From positions 1,691,423-1,755,422 of the forward strand of contig NC_014253.1 in assembly GCF_000196655.1 (NCBI RefSeq): a DNA stretch of 64,000 bases. The letters are read 5' to 3'. The DNA is from Methanohalobium evestigatum Z-7303. Lineage in GTDB: Archaea > Halobacteriota > Methanosarcinia > Methanosarcinales > Methanosarcinaceae. This document shows, one piece after another, positions 42,235 through 55,728 of this stretch. Both the position numbers and the translations under genes were made by a program. Positions within the stretch are counted from its first letter, which is position 1, and the number at the start of each line of letters is the position of its first letter. The notes beneath the pieces were generated by a model that made no database searches, was not told where the DNA came from, and saw only the letters and a list, made by a program, of their open reading frames with translations.

Positions 42235-42915
42235 GTGAACTCCACTGATAGTAATTTTAATAACGATAAGGGACGTAAAAAATTGATTGTTTTCGATATG
42301 GACAGTACCCTTATAGATGCTGAATGTATAGATAAACTTGCAGAAGCAGCTGGTGCTGGAGAAGAAGTATCTGAAATCACTGAGCAGGCAATGGAAGGAG
42401 ATATAGATTACAAAGAATCACTTGTTAAACGGGTGCAACTTCTTGAAGGTACAGAAATTGAAACTGCACAGGAAGTGATACATAGTCTCCCCATCATGCC
42501 AGGTGCCAAAGAATTGGTCTATTACGTCAAATCATTAGGTTATAAAACCGCAATGATATCAAGTGGATTCACATTGGCCACTGATTATATTGGAAGTTTA
42601 CTTGATATAGAGCATGTAGTTTCCAATGAACTTGTTATAGATAATGGATATATAACAGGTGAAGTAAGAGGACCCCTAACAGAGCAGGATTCCAAGAAAT
42701 ATGTTTTTGAACAGATAGCCCAGATGAATGGTGTACATCCAGAAAATTGCATAGCAGTTGGGGATGGAGCAAATGATATATGTGTCTTTAAAAAAGCAGG
42801 CTACTCCATAGCATTTAATTCCAAACCCATACTGCAGGAGTATGCAGATGTGGTCATTACACGTAAAGATTTGAGAGCGATCATACCTGTTATCGAGGCG
42901 CTGAATATGGAATGA
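42235..42915 (+). CDS. serB: phosphoserine phosphatase
   Basis: HAD-family hydrolase making serine from phosphoserine. Motif I is VFDMDSTLID, motif II SSGFT, and motif IV GDGANDICVFKKAG. It is about 226 residues from GTG 42235. The open frame reaches 42067, but its first 55 residues look like translated noncoding AT-rich DNA. No convincing ribosome site marks any start, so the N terminus is uncertain. It lies 57 nt before the coiled-coil gene. Confidence 0.87.
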   Translation: MNSTDSNFNNDKGRKKLIVFDMDSTLIDAECIDKLAEAAGAGEEVSEITEQAMEGDIDYKESLVKRVQLLEGTEIETAQEVIHSLPIMPGAKELVYYVKSLGYKTAMISSGFTLATDYIGSLLDIEHVVSNELVIDNGYITGEVRGPLTEQDSKKYVFEQIAQMNGVHPENCIAVGDGANDICVFKKAGYSIAFNSKPILQEYADVVITRKDLRAIIPVIEALNME

Positions 42916-42972
42916 GGCTATAGATAATATAAAAAATTCCAGCTTTTGCTGGTTCGGGAGGATCAACGAAAC

Positions 42973-43839
42973 ATGCTTAAAGAACTGAATGAAAGAAAAA
43001 ATGAATTAAAAAAACTAGCTGAACAATACAAAGAAAAACGTAATGAGCTCAATACCCAGGCAAGTGAACTCGCTTCAAAACGAAATGAATTAAACAAAAA
43101 AACAAAAGACCTGATAAATGAGGCACAGGAATACAAAAAACTCCGAGATGAAAATAACAAACTGGTACAGGAGAACAAGGACAAACGTGATGAATTAAAT
43201 TCTGAAGCAAATAAACTGTACTCAAAAATCGAACAAATTCGGAGTAAAAACAACATCGATGGTCCTTCCCTGAAAGAAATTGAAAAAGAGATACAACGTC
43301 TGGAGTTCACCCAGCAAACAGAAGTCCTTACACCCCAGAAGGAAAAAGAACTGGTAAACAAAATTCAAGACCTTAAAAAACAATACGAAAACAAAAAACA
43401 ACAGCTTGAAAACAACACAGAAATCCAGAAATTGTCTGAGGAAGCTCAAAAATACAGAGACGAAGCTTCCCAATACCACAATGCACTTGCCGAGTATGCA
43501 CAAAAGGCTCAGGAATACCACAATAAAATGGTTGAAACATTCAAAAAAGCTGACCAGGTCAGAGAAGAAGCGGATGAAACCCATAAACAATTCGTGGAAT
43601 ACCAAGATGCTGCGGACGAGCAACACAAAAAGTTCATTGCCGTCCAGAAAGATATACGCGATATAGAAAAAGAAATCCGTAATGTGAAAAAATCCGAAAC
43701 CAGTAGTAAGAAAGCCGAAGAAGAAACTACTGATAGAGATGCAGAAACTATTTTCTCACAGTTCAAAAGTGGTGAAAAGAAACTTACCACAGAAACTTTG
43801 CTTACTCTGCAAAAGTCAGGTTTTATGAAAAATAAATAA
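42973..43839 (+). CDS. coiled-coil protein of unknown function
   Basis: 288 residues from the ATG at 42973, with GGGAGG 11 nt upstream. Nearly the whole protein is long heptad coiled coil rich in Glu, Lys, Gln and Asn (ELNERKNELKKLAEQYKEKR, KKADQVREEADETHKQF). A short C-terminal globular tail (TIFSQFKSGEKKLTTETLL, ending FMKNK) is typical of an archaeal family found beside serB. It may be a structural or nucleoid/SMC-like accessory protein, function unknown. A terminator follows. Confidence 0.83.
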   Translation: MLKELNERKNELKKLAEQYKEKRNELNTQASELASKRNELNKKTKDLINEAQEYKKLRDENNKLVQENKDKRDELNSEANKLYSKIEQIRSKNNIDGPSLKEIEKEIQRLEFTQQTEVLTPQKEKELVNKIQDLKKQYENKKQQLENNTEIQKLSEEAQKYRDEASQYHNALAEYAQKAQEYHNKMVETFKKADQVREEADETHKQFVEYQDAADEQHKKFIAVQKDIRDIEKEIRNVKKSETSSKKAEEETTDRDAETIFSQFKSGEKKLTTETLLTLQKSGFMKNK

Positions 43840-43862
43840 GAGGTTTTTCACCTCTTTTTTTA
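43839..43862 (+). terminator. bidirectional terminator hairpin
   Basis: AGAGGT (43839-43844) pairs with ACCTCT (43850-43855), followed by a T run. It sits between convergent genes. On the minus strand the hairpin is followed by TTATTT. Confidence 0.7.
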
Positions 43863-43865
43863 AAT

Positions 43866-45014
43866 TTACTTTTTTGGTTCTAAAATACCGAGATAGTTTT
43901 CTCTAAATTCAGAATCTCTCATTAAACAGTAATCGGCATCAAACACAGTTTCTTTTTGAATCCTGCCCCAGAGTTCTTTAATTGTATTTTTGTATATATT
44001 TCCATAGGACAGAGGCATACATGCACAGGGATATACATCTCCTTCCGGGGTAAAATGCAACCATTTTTTACCTGCAAAACAGCCGGTCATTTCCAGTATA
44101 TGAGGCACAGAAAAAATTCTTGGACCTTTTATAGAATTGGCATACTTTACAAATCTATCAAATCTTTCATAATCCATGTGAGACAATGTTTCTGCTTCAT
44201 GGTCTATCCAGCGACCTGTTGGTACTACTTCAAAAAAGGATAGTTCATGAACACCCATTTCATATGCAAGTTCATAGAAATCGTACAACTCATCGATGTT
44301 GCGTTTTGTGAGCACTACATACATGTTTACAAGTAATCCTGCATCAAGGGAATTTTTTATAGCAGACATAGCCTCTTTAAAAACCCCTTCCCGACCTCTC
44401 ATCATATCATGATTGTATTCTTTTGCACTATCCAGACTTACAGTCAACATGTCCAATCCTGCTTTTTTTAAATCCTCTGCCTTCTGCCGGTTCAACCCGA
44501 CACCGGATGTGAACAAACCTGATATTGCCCGTGTAGAATCCACATAACTTACCAGATTTTCCAGCCCATCATATACAAGAGGTTCTCCCCCGTCAAATAT
44601 TACAAAAGTAGAACCCATATCAAGGCACTGGTCAATTATGTCCTTCACAGTGTCAGGTTCAAGGCTTTTTTTATTATTGGTATCAGGTAATGCACAGTGG
44701 ACACAATTGTTTGGACACTGTTCTGTTATTGATATTGTTATCTGTTCAGGTGTATATCTACCAATACGAGCATTTATCTGGGAAGATACTAAGCGGGAAA
44801 ATGGTTTGCTTGGTATCGGAGGTATCCATGTGGAAAAAATCAGGTAATCATTTTCCACTTTTGCAGGTTTTACTCCATCAAAATATTCAAGCATATTTGA
44901 AACAAAAGGTCGCAAAACTGGAGATGCTACACCATCTGTCTTTATTTTTACATATCCGTTATCTACAACCGCATAAACTTTAAAAAACGGATTTTTATAA
45001 AGGGTATATTTCAT
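43866..45014 (-). CDS. radical SAM protein with SPASM-like C terminus
   Basis: 382 residues from the ATG at 45014. The radical SAM cluster motif CPNNCVHC is preceded by about 90 residues of N-terminal domain. IFDGGEPLVY is the GGE motif, and SLDSAKEYNHDMMRG follows. The C terminus has extra Cys (EMTGCFAGKKW, DVYPCACMP, DADYCLMRD) typical of SPASM auxiliary clusters. Some SPASM proteins act on peptides or lipids. It is last in a tgtA-ubiA-ggr-rSAM run with gaps of only 45, 22 and 17 nt. The substrate is not known, but lipid or quinone-like modification is suggested by the neighbours. Confidence 0.84.
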   Translation of the reverse strand: MKYTLYKNPFFKVYAVVDNGYVKIKTDGVASPVLRPFVSNMLEYFDGVKPAKVENDYLIFSTWIPPIPSKPFSRLVSSQINARIGRYTPEQITISITEQCPNNCVHCALPDTNNKKSLEPDTVKDIIDQCLDMGSTFVIFDGGEPLVYDGLENLVSYVDSTRAISGLFTSGVGLNRQKAEDLKKAGLDMLTVSLDSAKEYNHDMMRGREGVFKEAMSAIKNSLDAGLLVNMYVVLTKRNIDELYDFYELAYEMGVHELSFFEVVPTGRWIDHEAETLSHMDYERFDRFVKYANSIKGPRIFSVPHILEMTGCFAGKKWLHFTPEGDVYPCACMPLSYGNIYKNTIKELWGRIQKETVFDADYCLMRDSEFRENYLGILEPKK

Positions 45015-45031
45015 ATTATAAACCAACTGGA

Positions 45032-46189
45032 TTATCTATTTCTTAACAATGCTCTATATGATAGTAATGATTTCGGATTATTCCTTAGCAAATACATACC
45101 TATCTGCATTGCCTGATTTAAGGGATTTCCTTTAATAAAAGATAAATCCTTACCCTCGAAACTTTTCATCATATCATCGATTTCATCATCATTCATTTTA
45201 CGAAGAGTTTCAAGAGCTATTCGACCAAGGTAATACTCGGCCCTGAATTCTTTATTCCATATTTTCCTGTATTGTGAAAGTACACTCTTAGATACATCAT
45301 TTTTGGACAGCGCTTCAGCTGCAACATCACCTGCTATTTGACCCGCACGCATGCCGTATCCGATACCGGATTGACCCGCCGCACCACCAACGACCATAAT
45401 TCCATCCGAAACTATTTCATCAGGAATACAGGCTATCGGGTCACCACCTGTTTTTGTATCAAGAATCTTTAAGTCATTCAGACCTTTGGATTTTTTAAAG
45501 TTTTCTACCCAGTTATTAAAAAATCCAGAAACATCTCTACCATGTCTTCTTACATAAACACCAAGTGTAGCTCTATTACCACCACAGGGTGAATAGGTGG
45601 ATTTCCAGCCGGGTGCTACATTACCCAGATAATATTCAAACATATCAGGTTTACCTATACCCTCAGATTCAATTTCTGCTTCCATTGCCCATGCTATATC
45701 ATCTGGATATTTTACCGGGTTAAGACCAAGAAGTCTTGCTATATAGGATTTGATACCATCTGCTACAACGACAACCTTTGCTCGAAATGTACCCTGTGAA
45801 GTACTTACTACAAAAAAATCCCCGCTTTTAATTACATTATAAGCTTCAACATCTGTACGTATGTCAACTCCTGTATTTCTGACCTGTTCAGCGTAATAGG
45901 TATCAAATTTAGACCGGTCAATAAAAAAACCAGCTGATTTAACTGATACATAATTTCCGGATGGTGATATAATATGTGCGCCATTCAGTTTTTTTATGAC
46001 ATAGCTCTGGTCTACTTCCTCACCTGTTTTGTCAATCATTGATTTAAAAAAAGTATTTGCAGGATGGGTAGATGTTCCAATCTCTGGTTTTTTATCTAAA
46101 AGTTTTACGTCTGCACCACCTGATGATGCATTTCTGGCTGCCATCAATCCGGCAGGTGAAGCTCCGATTACAAGCACATCAGCATTCAT
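45032..46189 (-). CDS. geranylgeranyl reductase family flavoprotein (second copy)
   Basis: 385 residues with VLVIGASPAGLMAARN near the N terminus and MVVGGAAGQSGIGYGMRAG as the second FAD site. It differs from the copy at 6.5 kb in the region after the first motif (no CAGG element). A UbiA prenyltransferase is directly upstream and a radical SAM protein is directly downstream. This is a likely prenyl saturase for the UbiA product, possibly in ether lipid or methanophenazine synthesis. That is inference from order. The ATG has AAGAGGAAA upstream. Confidence 0.85.
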   Translation of the reverse strand: MNADVLVIGASPAGLMAARNASSGGADVKLLDKKPEIGTSTHPANTFFKSMIDKTGEEVDQSYVIKKLNGAHIISPSGNYVSVKSAGFFIDRSKFDTYYAEQVRNTGVDIRTDVEAYNVIKSGDFFVVSTSQGTFRAKVVVVADGIKSYIARLLGLNPVKYPDDIAWAMEAEIESEGIGKPDMFEYYLGNVAPGWKSTYSPCGGNRATLGVYVRRHGRDVSGFFNNWVENFKKSKGLNDLKILDTKTGGDPIACIPDEIVSDGIMVVGGAAGQSGIGYGMRAGQIAGDVAAEALSKNDVSKSVLSQYRKIWNKEFRAEYYLGRIALETLRKMNDDEIDDMMKSFEGKDLSFIKGNPLNQAMQIGMYLLRNNPKSLLSYRALLRNR

Positions 46190-46211
46190 ATTATCAATTT
46201 CCTCTTATTAA

Positions 46212-47153
46212 TCACCATAATATTGCAGTATAACCACCTACCAGTGTGGAAAGAAGGACATCTAATATAAGTGAACCAAACATTATGCCCCTATATCTTG
46301 ACCCCTGAAGGAATAGGTCTCCCCCTCTTTCAGGAGTGGATTTTTTTATAAAATCAAACGACTGCATAATTATCCACAGACCACCTATAACAGACCCTAT
46401 GAAAAATACAGGACCCAATCTGGCAGTCAAGCCTATAATCAACGAGGCTAATACACCAATAACCCAACATGCAGTAACAAATTTTGCGGTTGCTGTAACT
46501 CCAAAAACTACTGGAAAAGTGGGTTTGTTTTTCTCGCGGTCACCATCAACATCTCTTGCAACTCCTGAGAGGGTAAAACCCCAATCAGTTACACACATCA
46601 TAATTCCCAGAAATATACCTGGAATTGGGAGAATTACCTCATCAGCACCCATTAAAATTCCTGCCGGATCAAACGCCAGCCAGATACCTATAGGCACAAG
46701 TCCATAGGCAATTCCAACAGGTACAAAACTGAAAAAAGTTTCACTTTTAGCAAATTTTGAATAAATGCTGATTGTGGCTACTGCCAGTATAAGCACTACA
46801 AATGATTCGGGGTTTAAATATAAGGCAGCAACAGAAGCAACTACCACCAAAAAAAGTGAATACATCAGTGCTTTTTTAACCGATAGCTGGGATGAAGCAA
46901 GGGGACGGTCAGGAAGGTTTATTTTATCTACATCTACATCACAACAATCATTATACACATACGAACTTGTTATCGCTGCGTATCCACCTATGACTGCTAT
47001 TATAAAAGGGATAACTGGTGGCAGTGATCCCATTGCCAAATAAGATGCAAGTAAAGCACTTGCTGCCGGCAATGCTAAATCCATATCCGCTATTTCTGGT
47101 CTCAGCAATTCAATGTATGGATGTAGCGTTTTTGCTTTTTTTGAGGATACCAA
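46212..47153 (-). CDS. UbiA-family prenyltransferase
   Basis: 313 residues, a membrane protein of about nine helices. The first Asp-rich motif is NDCCDVDVDKINLPDRP, and the second is VARDVDGDREKNKPTFP, the Mg-diphosphate binding sites of UbiA enzymes. Family members in archaea include DGGGP synthase (lipid) and methanophenazine-forming enzymes. The motifs do not discriminate. It is in a run with tgtA upstream and a geranylgeranyl reductase family gene downstream. Confidence 0.87.
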   Translation of the reverse strand: MVSSKKAKTLHPYIELLRPEIADMDLALPAASALLASYLAMGSLPPVIPFIIAVIGGYAAITSSYVYNDCCDVDVDKINLPDRPLASSQLSVKKALMYSLFLVVVASVAALYLNPESFVVLILAVATISIYSKFAKSETFFSFVPVGIAYGLVPIGIWLAFDPAGILMGADEVILPIPGIFLGIMMCVTDWGFTLSGVARDVDGDREKNKPTFPVVFGVTATAKFVTACWVIGVLASLIIGLTARLGPVFFIGSVIGGLWIIMQSFDFIKKSTPERGGDLFLQGSRYRGIMFGSLILDVLLSTLVGGYTAILW

Positions 47154-47198
47154 TATATCACCGGTTACAAAGGCATAATTTTGGTTTAGTTATAATTA

Positions 47199-48659
47199 TT
47201 ACTCATATTTTCTTACAAGATTTGCCATTTCAGAAATTTTATCAAGCAATGGATGGTACAAATCATATTCATAAACAAAAGTAAAATTTGCTTCTGGATT
47301 CTGTTCAATAAGTTTTATAGTATTTAAAAGTGCCACTTCAATCGATTCATAATCAGGACTGGATATTGTCTCTATATTGAAAGGATAGGTTTCCAACAAC
47401 TCGACAGGAAAAGTTCCGAGTGGAGGTTTAAACATTAATATATTATCAAACTCATCATCCTGTTTTGTGGAATTACTACGAATAATAGCTGAACCGTTTA
47501 CAGTAAAACGTTCAATTCGTTTTGAAAAATGCAACACTTCCGGTCTTTTGGATGATTCAGGCCCACAGTAAAAAATTGTCGATTTTGTAACAGGATTATA
47601 TTTTTCTAACCAGTCAGAATACTTGTACATCGTTTTTAACGCTTCAAGAAGTCTTGGATGCGACCTACAGCGCTGTTCTACCAGTTCAAGCAAATCCCCT
47701 TCTTTTATTGATTGTTTAATCAAATTCATTTCTTCAAATGTTACATAGAGATTGTGTTTTGCAAGGAGTTCAACATTGTTTTCTGCGCTTTTAAGTTCCT
47801 GTGCAGTATAATTTGCACATACGGGGCAAGAGCAGGGCAAATAATGTAGATTTTCAAGATGGTAAGTTCCATAGACTGTTATATATCGTTTATTCTTTGC
47901 ATACAATGCATAAGCTGCTGAATCGAATAAATCGCAACCAAGTGCTACCTCAAGTGCAAACCCCATTGGATGCCCTGCTCCAAAAAGATGCACAGGTGAA
48001 GAGGGTTTTAGTCCTTTTTTGGATGAAACTATTACATCAACAAGTTTACTATATCGATAATCTTCCATTAAAGGCACGACCGCCCCTATGGGATAGACAT
48101 CAAAATCAAGTTCTGTTAATTCCTGTGCACATTTTTCTCTAAGATCTGAATATGTTGAACCCTGTACAGGACCCGCAAGTAACATGTCATCTGTAAATTT
48201 TTCACGTGCTTTTTTTAAACGTTCTACTGTTGTATTGATTTCAGAACTTGCTTTCTCATAGGAAACATCAGGAGGTGTTGGAATATCAAGAGGTACTGCT
48301 ATGTCAGAACCTATCTTTTTCTGGAAATCGATTATTTCTTCATTTGTGATTTCTACATCTCCGTAAACAGATAACTGGAAAGAACCCGAATCTGTCATTA
48401 TGGGACCGTCAAAACCAATAAGTTCGTGAAGTCCTTCATTGAGGGCTTTATCATGCAGTTTTTCGGAGCGATAGATAATATATGAATTGGTTATCAAAAT
48501 TTGTGCACCGATATCTTTCATTTCATCAATATCAATTAATGGAATATTTGGATTGATAACAGGCATAATTGTAGGGGTCTCTATTGTACCATGCCTGGTT
48601 ACAAGTTTACCTATTCGCCCTGATGCATCTTTTTGGGTAATTTCAAATATGGATGACAT
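47199..48659 (-). CDS. tgtA: archaeal tRNA-guanine transglycosylase (archaeosine)
   Basis: 486 residues. It exchanges G15 of tRNA for preQ0, the first committed step to archaeosine. Catalytic elements: MTDSGSFQLSVYG with the general acid/base Asp, VPLDIPTPPD with the nucleophile, and AGPVQGSTY. The zinc site is CSCPVCANYT with a distal His. The C-terminal 150 residues are the archaeal linker domain. A PUA domain is not obvious within this polypeptide and is probably encoded elsewhere. Confidence 0.95.
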   Translation of the reverse strand: MSSIFEITQKDASGRIGKLVTRHGTIETPTIMPVINPNIPLIDIDEMKDIGAQILITNSYIIYRSEKLHDKALNEGLHELIGFDGPIMTDSGSFQLSVYGDVEITNEEIIDFQKKIGSDIAVPLDIPTPPDVSYEKASSEINTTVERLKKAREKFTDDMLLAGPVQGSTYSDLREKCAQELTELDFDVYPIGAVVPLMEDYRYSKLVDVIVSSKKGLKPSSPVHLFGAGHPMGFALEVALGCDLFDSAAYALYAKNKRYITVYGTYHLENLHYLPCSCPVCANYTAQELKSAENNVELLAKHNLYVTFEEMNLIKQSIKEGDLLELVEQRCRSHPRLLEALKTMYKYSDWLEKYNPVTKSTIFYCGPESSKRPEVLHFSKRIERFTVNGSAIIRSNSTKQDDEFDNILMFKPPLGTFPVELLETYPFNIETISSPDYESIEVALLNTIKLIEQNPEANFTFVYEYDLYHPLLDKISEMANLVRKYE

Positions 48660-48819
48660 GATTACTCTGGTATGAATTGTTTATTACACTTAAGATTATT
48701 CATGGATACCAATATGAAAATATAACAGCTTCAGATGTACTAATAAATGGAACGTTATAAAATAAGTAACATCAGTTGTAAACAAGAAGAAGTAGTGTGT
48801 ATGTGAATGATAAGGTAAA
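48660..48819. other. spacer between tgtA and 5S rRNA
   Basis: No gene. It should include the end of the rRNA transcript, arriving from the right, and the tgtA promoter. Confidence 0.35.
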
Positions 48820-48950
48820 GTGAGTATGGCAACTATCCGCAGTTCCCAAAGGCTCGCGCACTTTAGTACCGTACGGAACGCGGGCGGGCTTATCTGCTGT
48901 GTTCGGGATGGGTACAGGAGTTTCCCCGCCGCTGTGGCCGCCATGCTCAC
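48820..48950 (-). rRNA. rrf: 5S rRNA
   Basis: The minus strand has the archaeal 5S core (CCCATCCCGAACAC, then the GGGAACTGCG-type 3' half). The two ends pair as GTGAGCATGGC with GCCATACTCAC, which sets the approximate ends, about 131 nt. It closes the rRNA operon. Confidence 0.93.
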
Positions 48951-48967
48951 TGTGAATGTGAGTCCAG

Positions 48968-49040
48968 AGCCAAGGCCCGGATTCGAACCGGGGTCACATC
49001 GCTCTGCAGGCGATTGCGTAAGCCACTCCGCCACCTTGGC
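48968..49040 (-). tRNA. tRNA-Cys (anticodon GCA)
   Basis: Cloverleaf on the minus strand: acceptor GCCAAGG/CCTTGGC, anticodon stem ATCGC/GCGAT with loop CTGCAGA giving GCA, T arm CCCGG-TTCGAAT-CCGGG, discriminator U. It lies between 23S and 5S. It is the substrate of SepRS, whose gene is in this window. Confidence 0.93.
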
Positions 49041-49167
49041 TGGATGTATTCTTATGTCTATGCTACGCAATCGTCTGCATCGTATTTGAATCTTTCTGTA
49101 CTAATACGATGGCGTGATTGGTAATAATGATGGATTAGTAGTATCGTGTGATTGCCATGACTGCACT

Positions 49168-52192
<3,025 letters not shown>

Positions 52193-52344
52193 TTGTCTGT
52201 AAAATATTACAGACACAGACATGGCTTACACACGATTTCATATCCGCACCGACGTGTCCACCGGTGCAGAATCCATCCTTCCCGGACAATGTAACTTGCC
52301 CGGTGCACTGAAAGATAAGAATATGATATTAAACAATCATAAGT

Positions 52345-52416
52345 GGACTTGCTGGGACTCGAACCCAGGGCCTCTGCCTTGCAAAGGCAGCGATCTTCCA
52401 TCTGATCTACAAGCCC
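52345..52416 (-). tRNA. tRNA-Ala (anticodon TGC)
   Basis: In the 16S-23S spacer, the usual archaeal position. Acceptor GGGCTTG/CAAGTCC (one G-U), anticodon loop TTTGCAA giving UGC, T arm CTGGG-TTCGAGT-CCCAG, discriminator A, no encoded CCA. Confidence 0.95.
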
Positions 52417-52447
52417 TCAGAGTTGAGGCAGCCCAACAACTCCTGGA

Positions 52448-54164
<1,717 letters not shown>

Positions 54165-54260
54165 GTCAGACAGGAAAAAACTCCTATCTCCACTTATGGA
54201 GGTGATAATAATGTATCAATGATATCCCGGTTTTCGTCCGGAGTACATACATAGGAATTT

Positions 54261-54276
54261 ATGATATATAAACCTT
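54261..54276 (-). promoter_or_regulatory. rRNA promoter P2 (BRE/TATA)
   Basis: On minus, AAGGTTTATATATCAT: a strong B-recognition element plus TATA box. The expected start is about 54243, giving a leader of about 265 nt that includes the 16S processing arm. Confidence 0.65.
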
Positions 54277-54316
54277 ATTGTTAATTAGTTTGTCTATATA
54301 TTTGGTTATATATTTT

Positions 54317-54337
54317 GCAACATATATTATATGTTGC
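54317..54337. promoter_or_regulatory. perfect 21-nt palindrome at the rRNA promoters
   Basis: GCAACATATA-T-TATATGTTGC, perfectly self-complementary. It covers the position where transcription from the distal rRNA promoter should begin and lies upstream of P2. It looks like an operator for a dimeric regulator. Confidence 0.6.
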
Positions 54338-54340
54338 CAA

Positions 54341-54354
54341 CATATTTAAACCTT
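54341..54354 (-). promoter_or_regulatory. rRNA promoter P1 (BRE/TATA)
   Basis: On minus, AAGGTTTAAATATG, sharing AAGGTTTA and ATAT with P2, 80 nt further upstream. The predicted start at about 54321 lies inside the palindrome. Confidence 0.55.
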
Positions 54355-54587
54355 CTCATTTACAAGATTTTAATCAACGAAACAGTTGAGTGCAAACCAT
54401 TCGCGGGTTTGCTAATGTTCATCTTGCAACTCCCCCAAAATGAGAGTTATATTATATAAAATTATCGTAATTAAATGATTTTATAGGTCACAATAAAGAA
54501 ACAATCAGGGAAAAAATTAAAACTACGCAACCTTTAACATATCCTGCTACATATTTAAAATAAACAGCAAATTAATGAGGTGTTAAC

Positions 54588-54917
54588 CTGGAAAATAAAG
54601 ATTCAAATCCAAATCAAAATGAAACAGAAGAACAAGTTAGCAGAGTAAGGACACCAAACAAAAAGAAAGGAGAAATACTTGCAATAGTAGATAGTAGACT
54701 TGGAGCCAACAGATTAAGGTTAAGATCTATGGATGGTGTAGTACGAATGGGTCGTATTCCCGGTTCCATGAAAAAGAAAATATGGATAAGAGAAGGAGAT
54801 ATAGTCATTGCTGTACCATGGGATTTTCAGGATTCAAAAGCCGATGTGATCTGGAAATATACCAGACCCCAGGTAAACTGGCTTGAAAAGAAAGGATACT
54901 TGAAAGGGAGAGTATGA
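54588..54917 (+). CDS. eif1A: translation initiation factor aIF1A with apparent CTG start
   Basis: 109 residues if read from CTG 54588: [15 protein letters not shown], then [20 protein letters not shown] and the OB-fold core ([52 protein letters not shown]). The factor binds the ribosomal A site and helps place initiator tRNA. The only in-frame ATG (54729) lies inside the OB fold, and a TGA at 54576 closes the frame upstream. No in-frame GTG or TTG lies between. GAGGTG sits 6 nt before the CTG. The TATA box at about 54552 predicts a short or nearly absent leader. The stop overlaps the rio1 ATG. Confidence 0.9.
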   Translation: MENKDSNPNQNETEEQVSRVRTPNKKKGEILAIVDSRLGANRLRLRSMDGVVRMGRIPGSMKKKIWIREGDIVIAVPWDFQDSKADVIWKYTRPQVNWLEKKGYLKGRV

Positions 54918-55693
54918 GTAAAGATTACTCCAAAAAGATTAAAAGTATCGATGATAAGCTTGAAAAAATGCGCATAAAGCGCAAAGATTCAGATTACACC
55001 AAAGTCAAAGAAGACGTATTTGACACTCCAACATTAATATCATTATACAACCTTTCAAATAAAGACATACTTTATGCATTAGGTGGAGCTATAAGTACAG
55101 GGAAAGAGGCAAATATCTTTTTTGCTGAATCCAGTGATAAGCCCATTGCCCTCAAAATTTACCGAATAACAACAAGTACTTTCAGAGCAATGGAAGAATA
55201 TATTCTTGGTGACCCCAGATTCAAAAACATAAGGCATGAAAAACGTGATATCATAATGGCATGGACGCGTAAAGAATACAGGAATTTAATACGCGCCCAA
55301 AACGCCGGAATAAGAGTACCATCACCAATTACAACTGAAAAGAACATACTGGTAATGGATTTTCTGGGCGAAAATGAGGTATCATACCCACTGCTTAAAG
55401 AAGTTAAACTTGACACAGAACAAGCGCACCAGATATATGAAACCATTAAAAGTTACATGAGAAAGCTTTATAAACATGGCAACTTGGTACATGGTGACCT
55501 AAGTGAATATAACATAATGATTGACCCAAATAATATTGAACCTATATTCATAGACATGGGGCAATCAGTTACCTTAGACCATCCAAGAGCAGAGTATTTT
55601 TTAAATCGGGATATCAAAAACATCACCAGGTTTTTTAAGCGTTTTAAAATCTCTGATTCCCCCGAAGATTTATCTGCTTTTGTAAGAAACTAA
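54914..55693 (+). CDS. rio1: RIO1-type serine kinase/ATPase
   Basis: 259 residues. It has the RIO signature: [13 protein letters not shown] (flexible P loop), ALKIYRI with the ATP-binding Lys, [12 protein letters not shown] catalytic loop, and FIDMGQSV metal-binding Asp. RIO1 acts in late 40S/30S maturation. ATGA overlap with aIF1A and close spacing to the KH gene make a small-subunit biogenesis operon. Confidence 0.95.
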   Translation: MSKDYSKKIKSIDDKLEKMRIKRKDSDYTKVKEDVFDTPTLISLYNLSNKDILYALGGAISTGKEANIFFAESSDKPIALKIYRITTSTFRAMEEYILGDPRFKNIRHEKRDIIMAWTRKEYRNLIRAQNAGIRVPSPITTEKNILVMDFLGENEVSYPLLKEVKLDTEQAHQIYETIKSYMRKLYKHGNLVHGDLSEYNIMIDPNNIEPIFIDMGQSVTLDHPRAEYFLNRDIKNITRFFKRFKISDSPEDLSAFVRN

Positions 55694-55728
55694 ATAATTA
55701 TATAACTAAATAAACAAGGCGATTAATC

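Larger units (their letters stand above)
54165..54587. other. rRNA leader, rRNA promoters and divergent aIF1A promoter
   Basis: This 420-nt region holds two tandem leftward rRNA promoters, a 21-nt palindrome between them, and a hairpin GCAAACC/GGTTTGC at 54392-54412. A rightward TATA-like ACATATTTAAAATAAAC at about 54550 serves the aIF1A operon. No protein gene. Confidence 0.6.
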
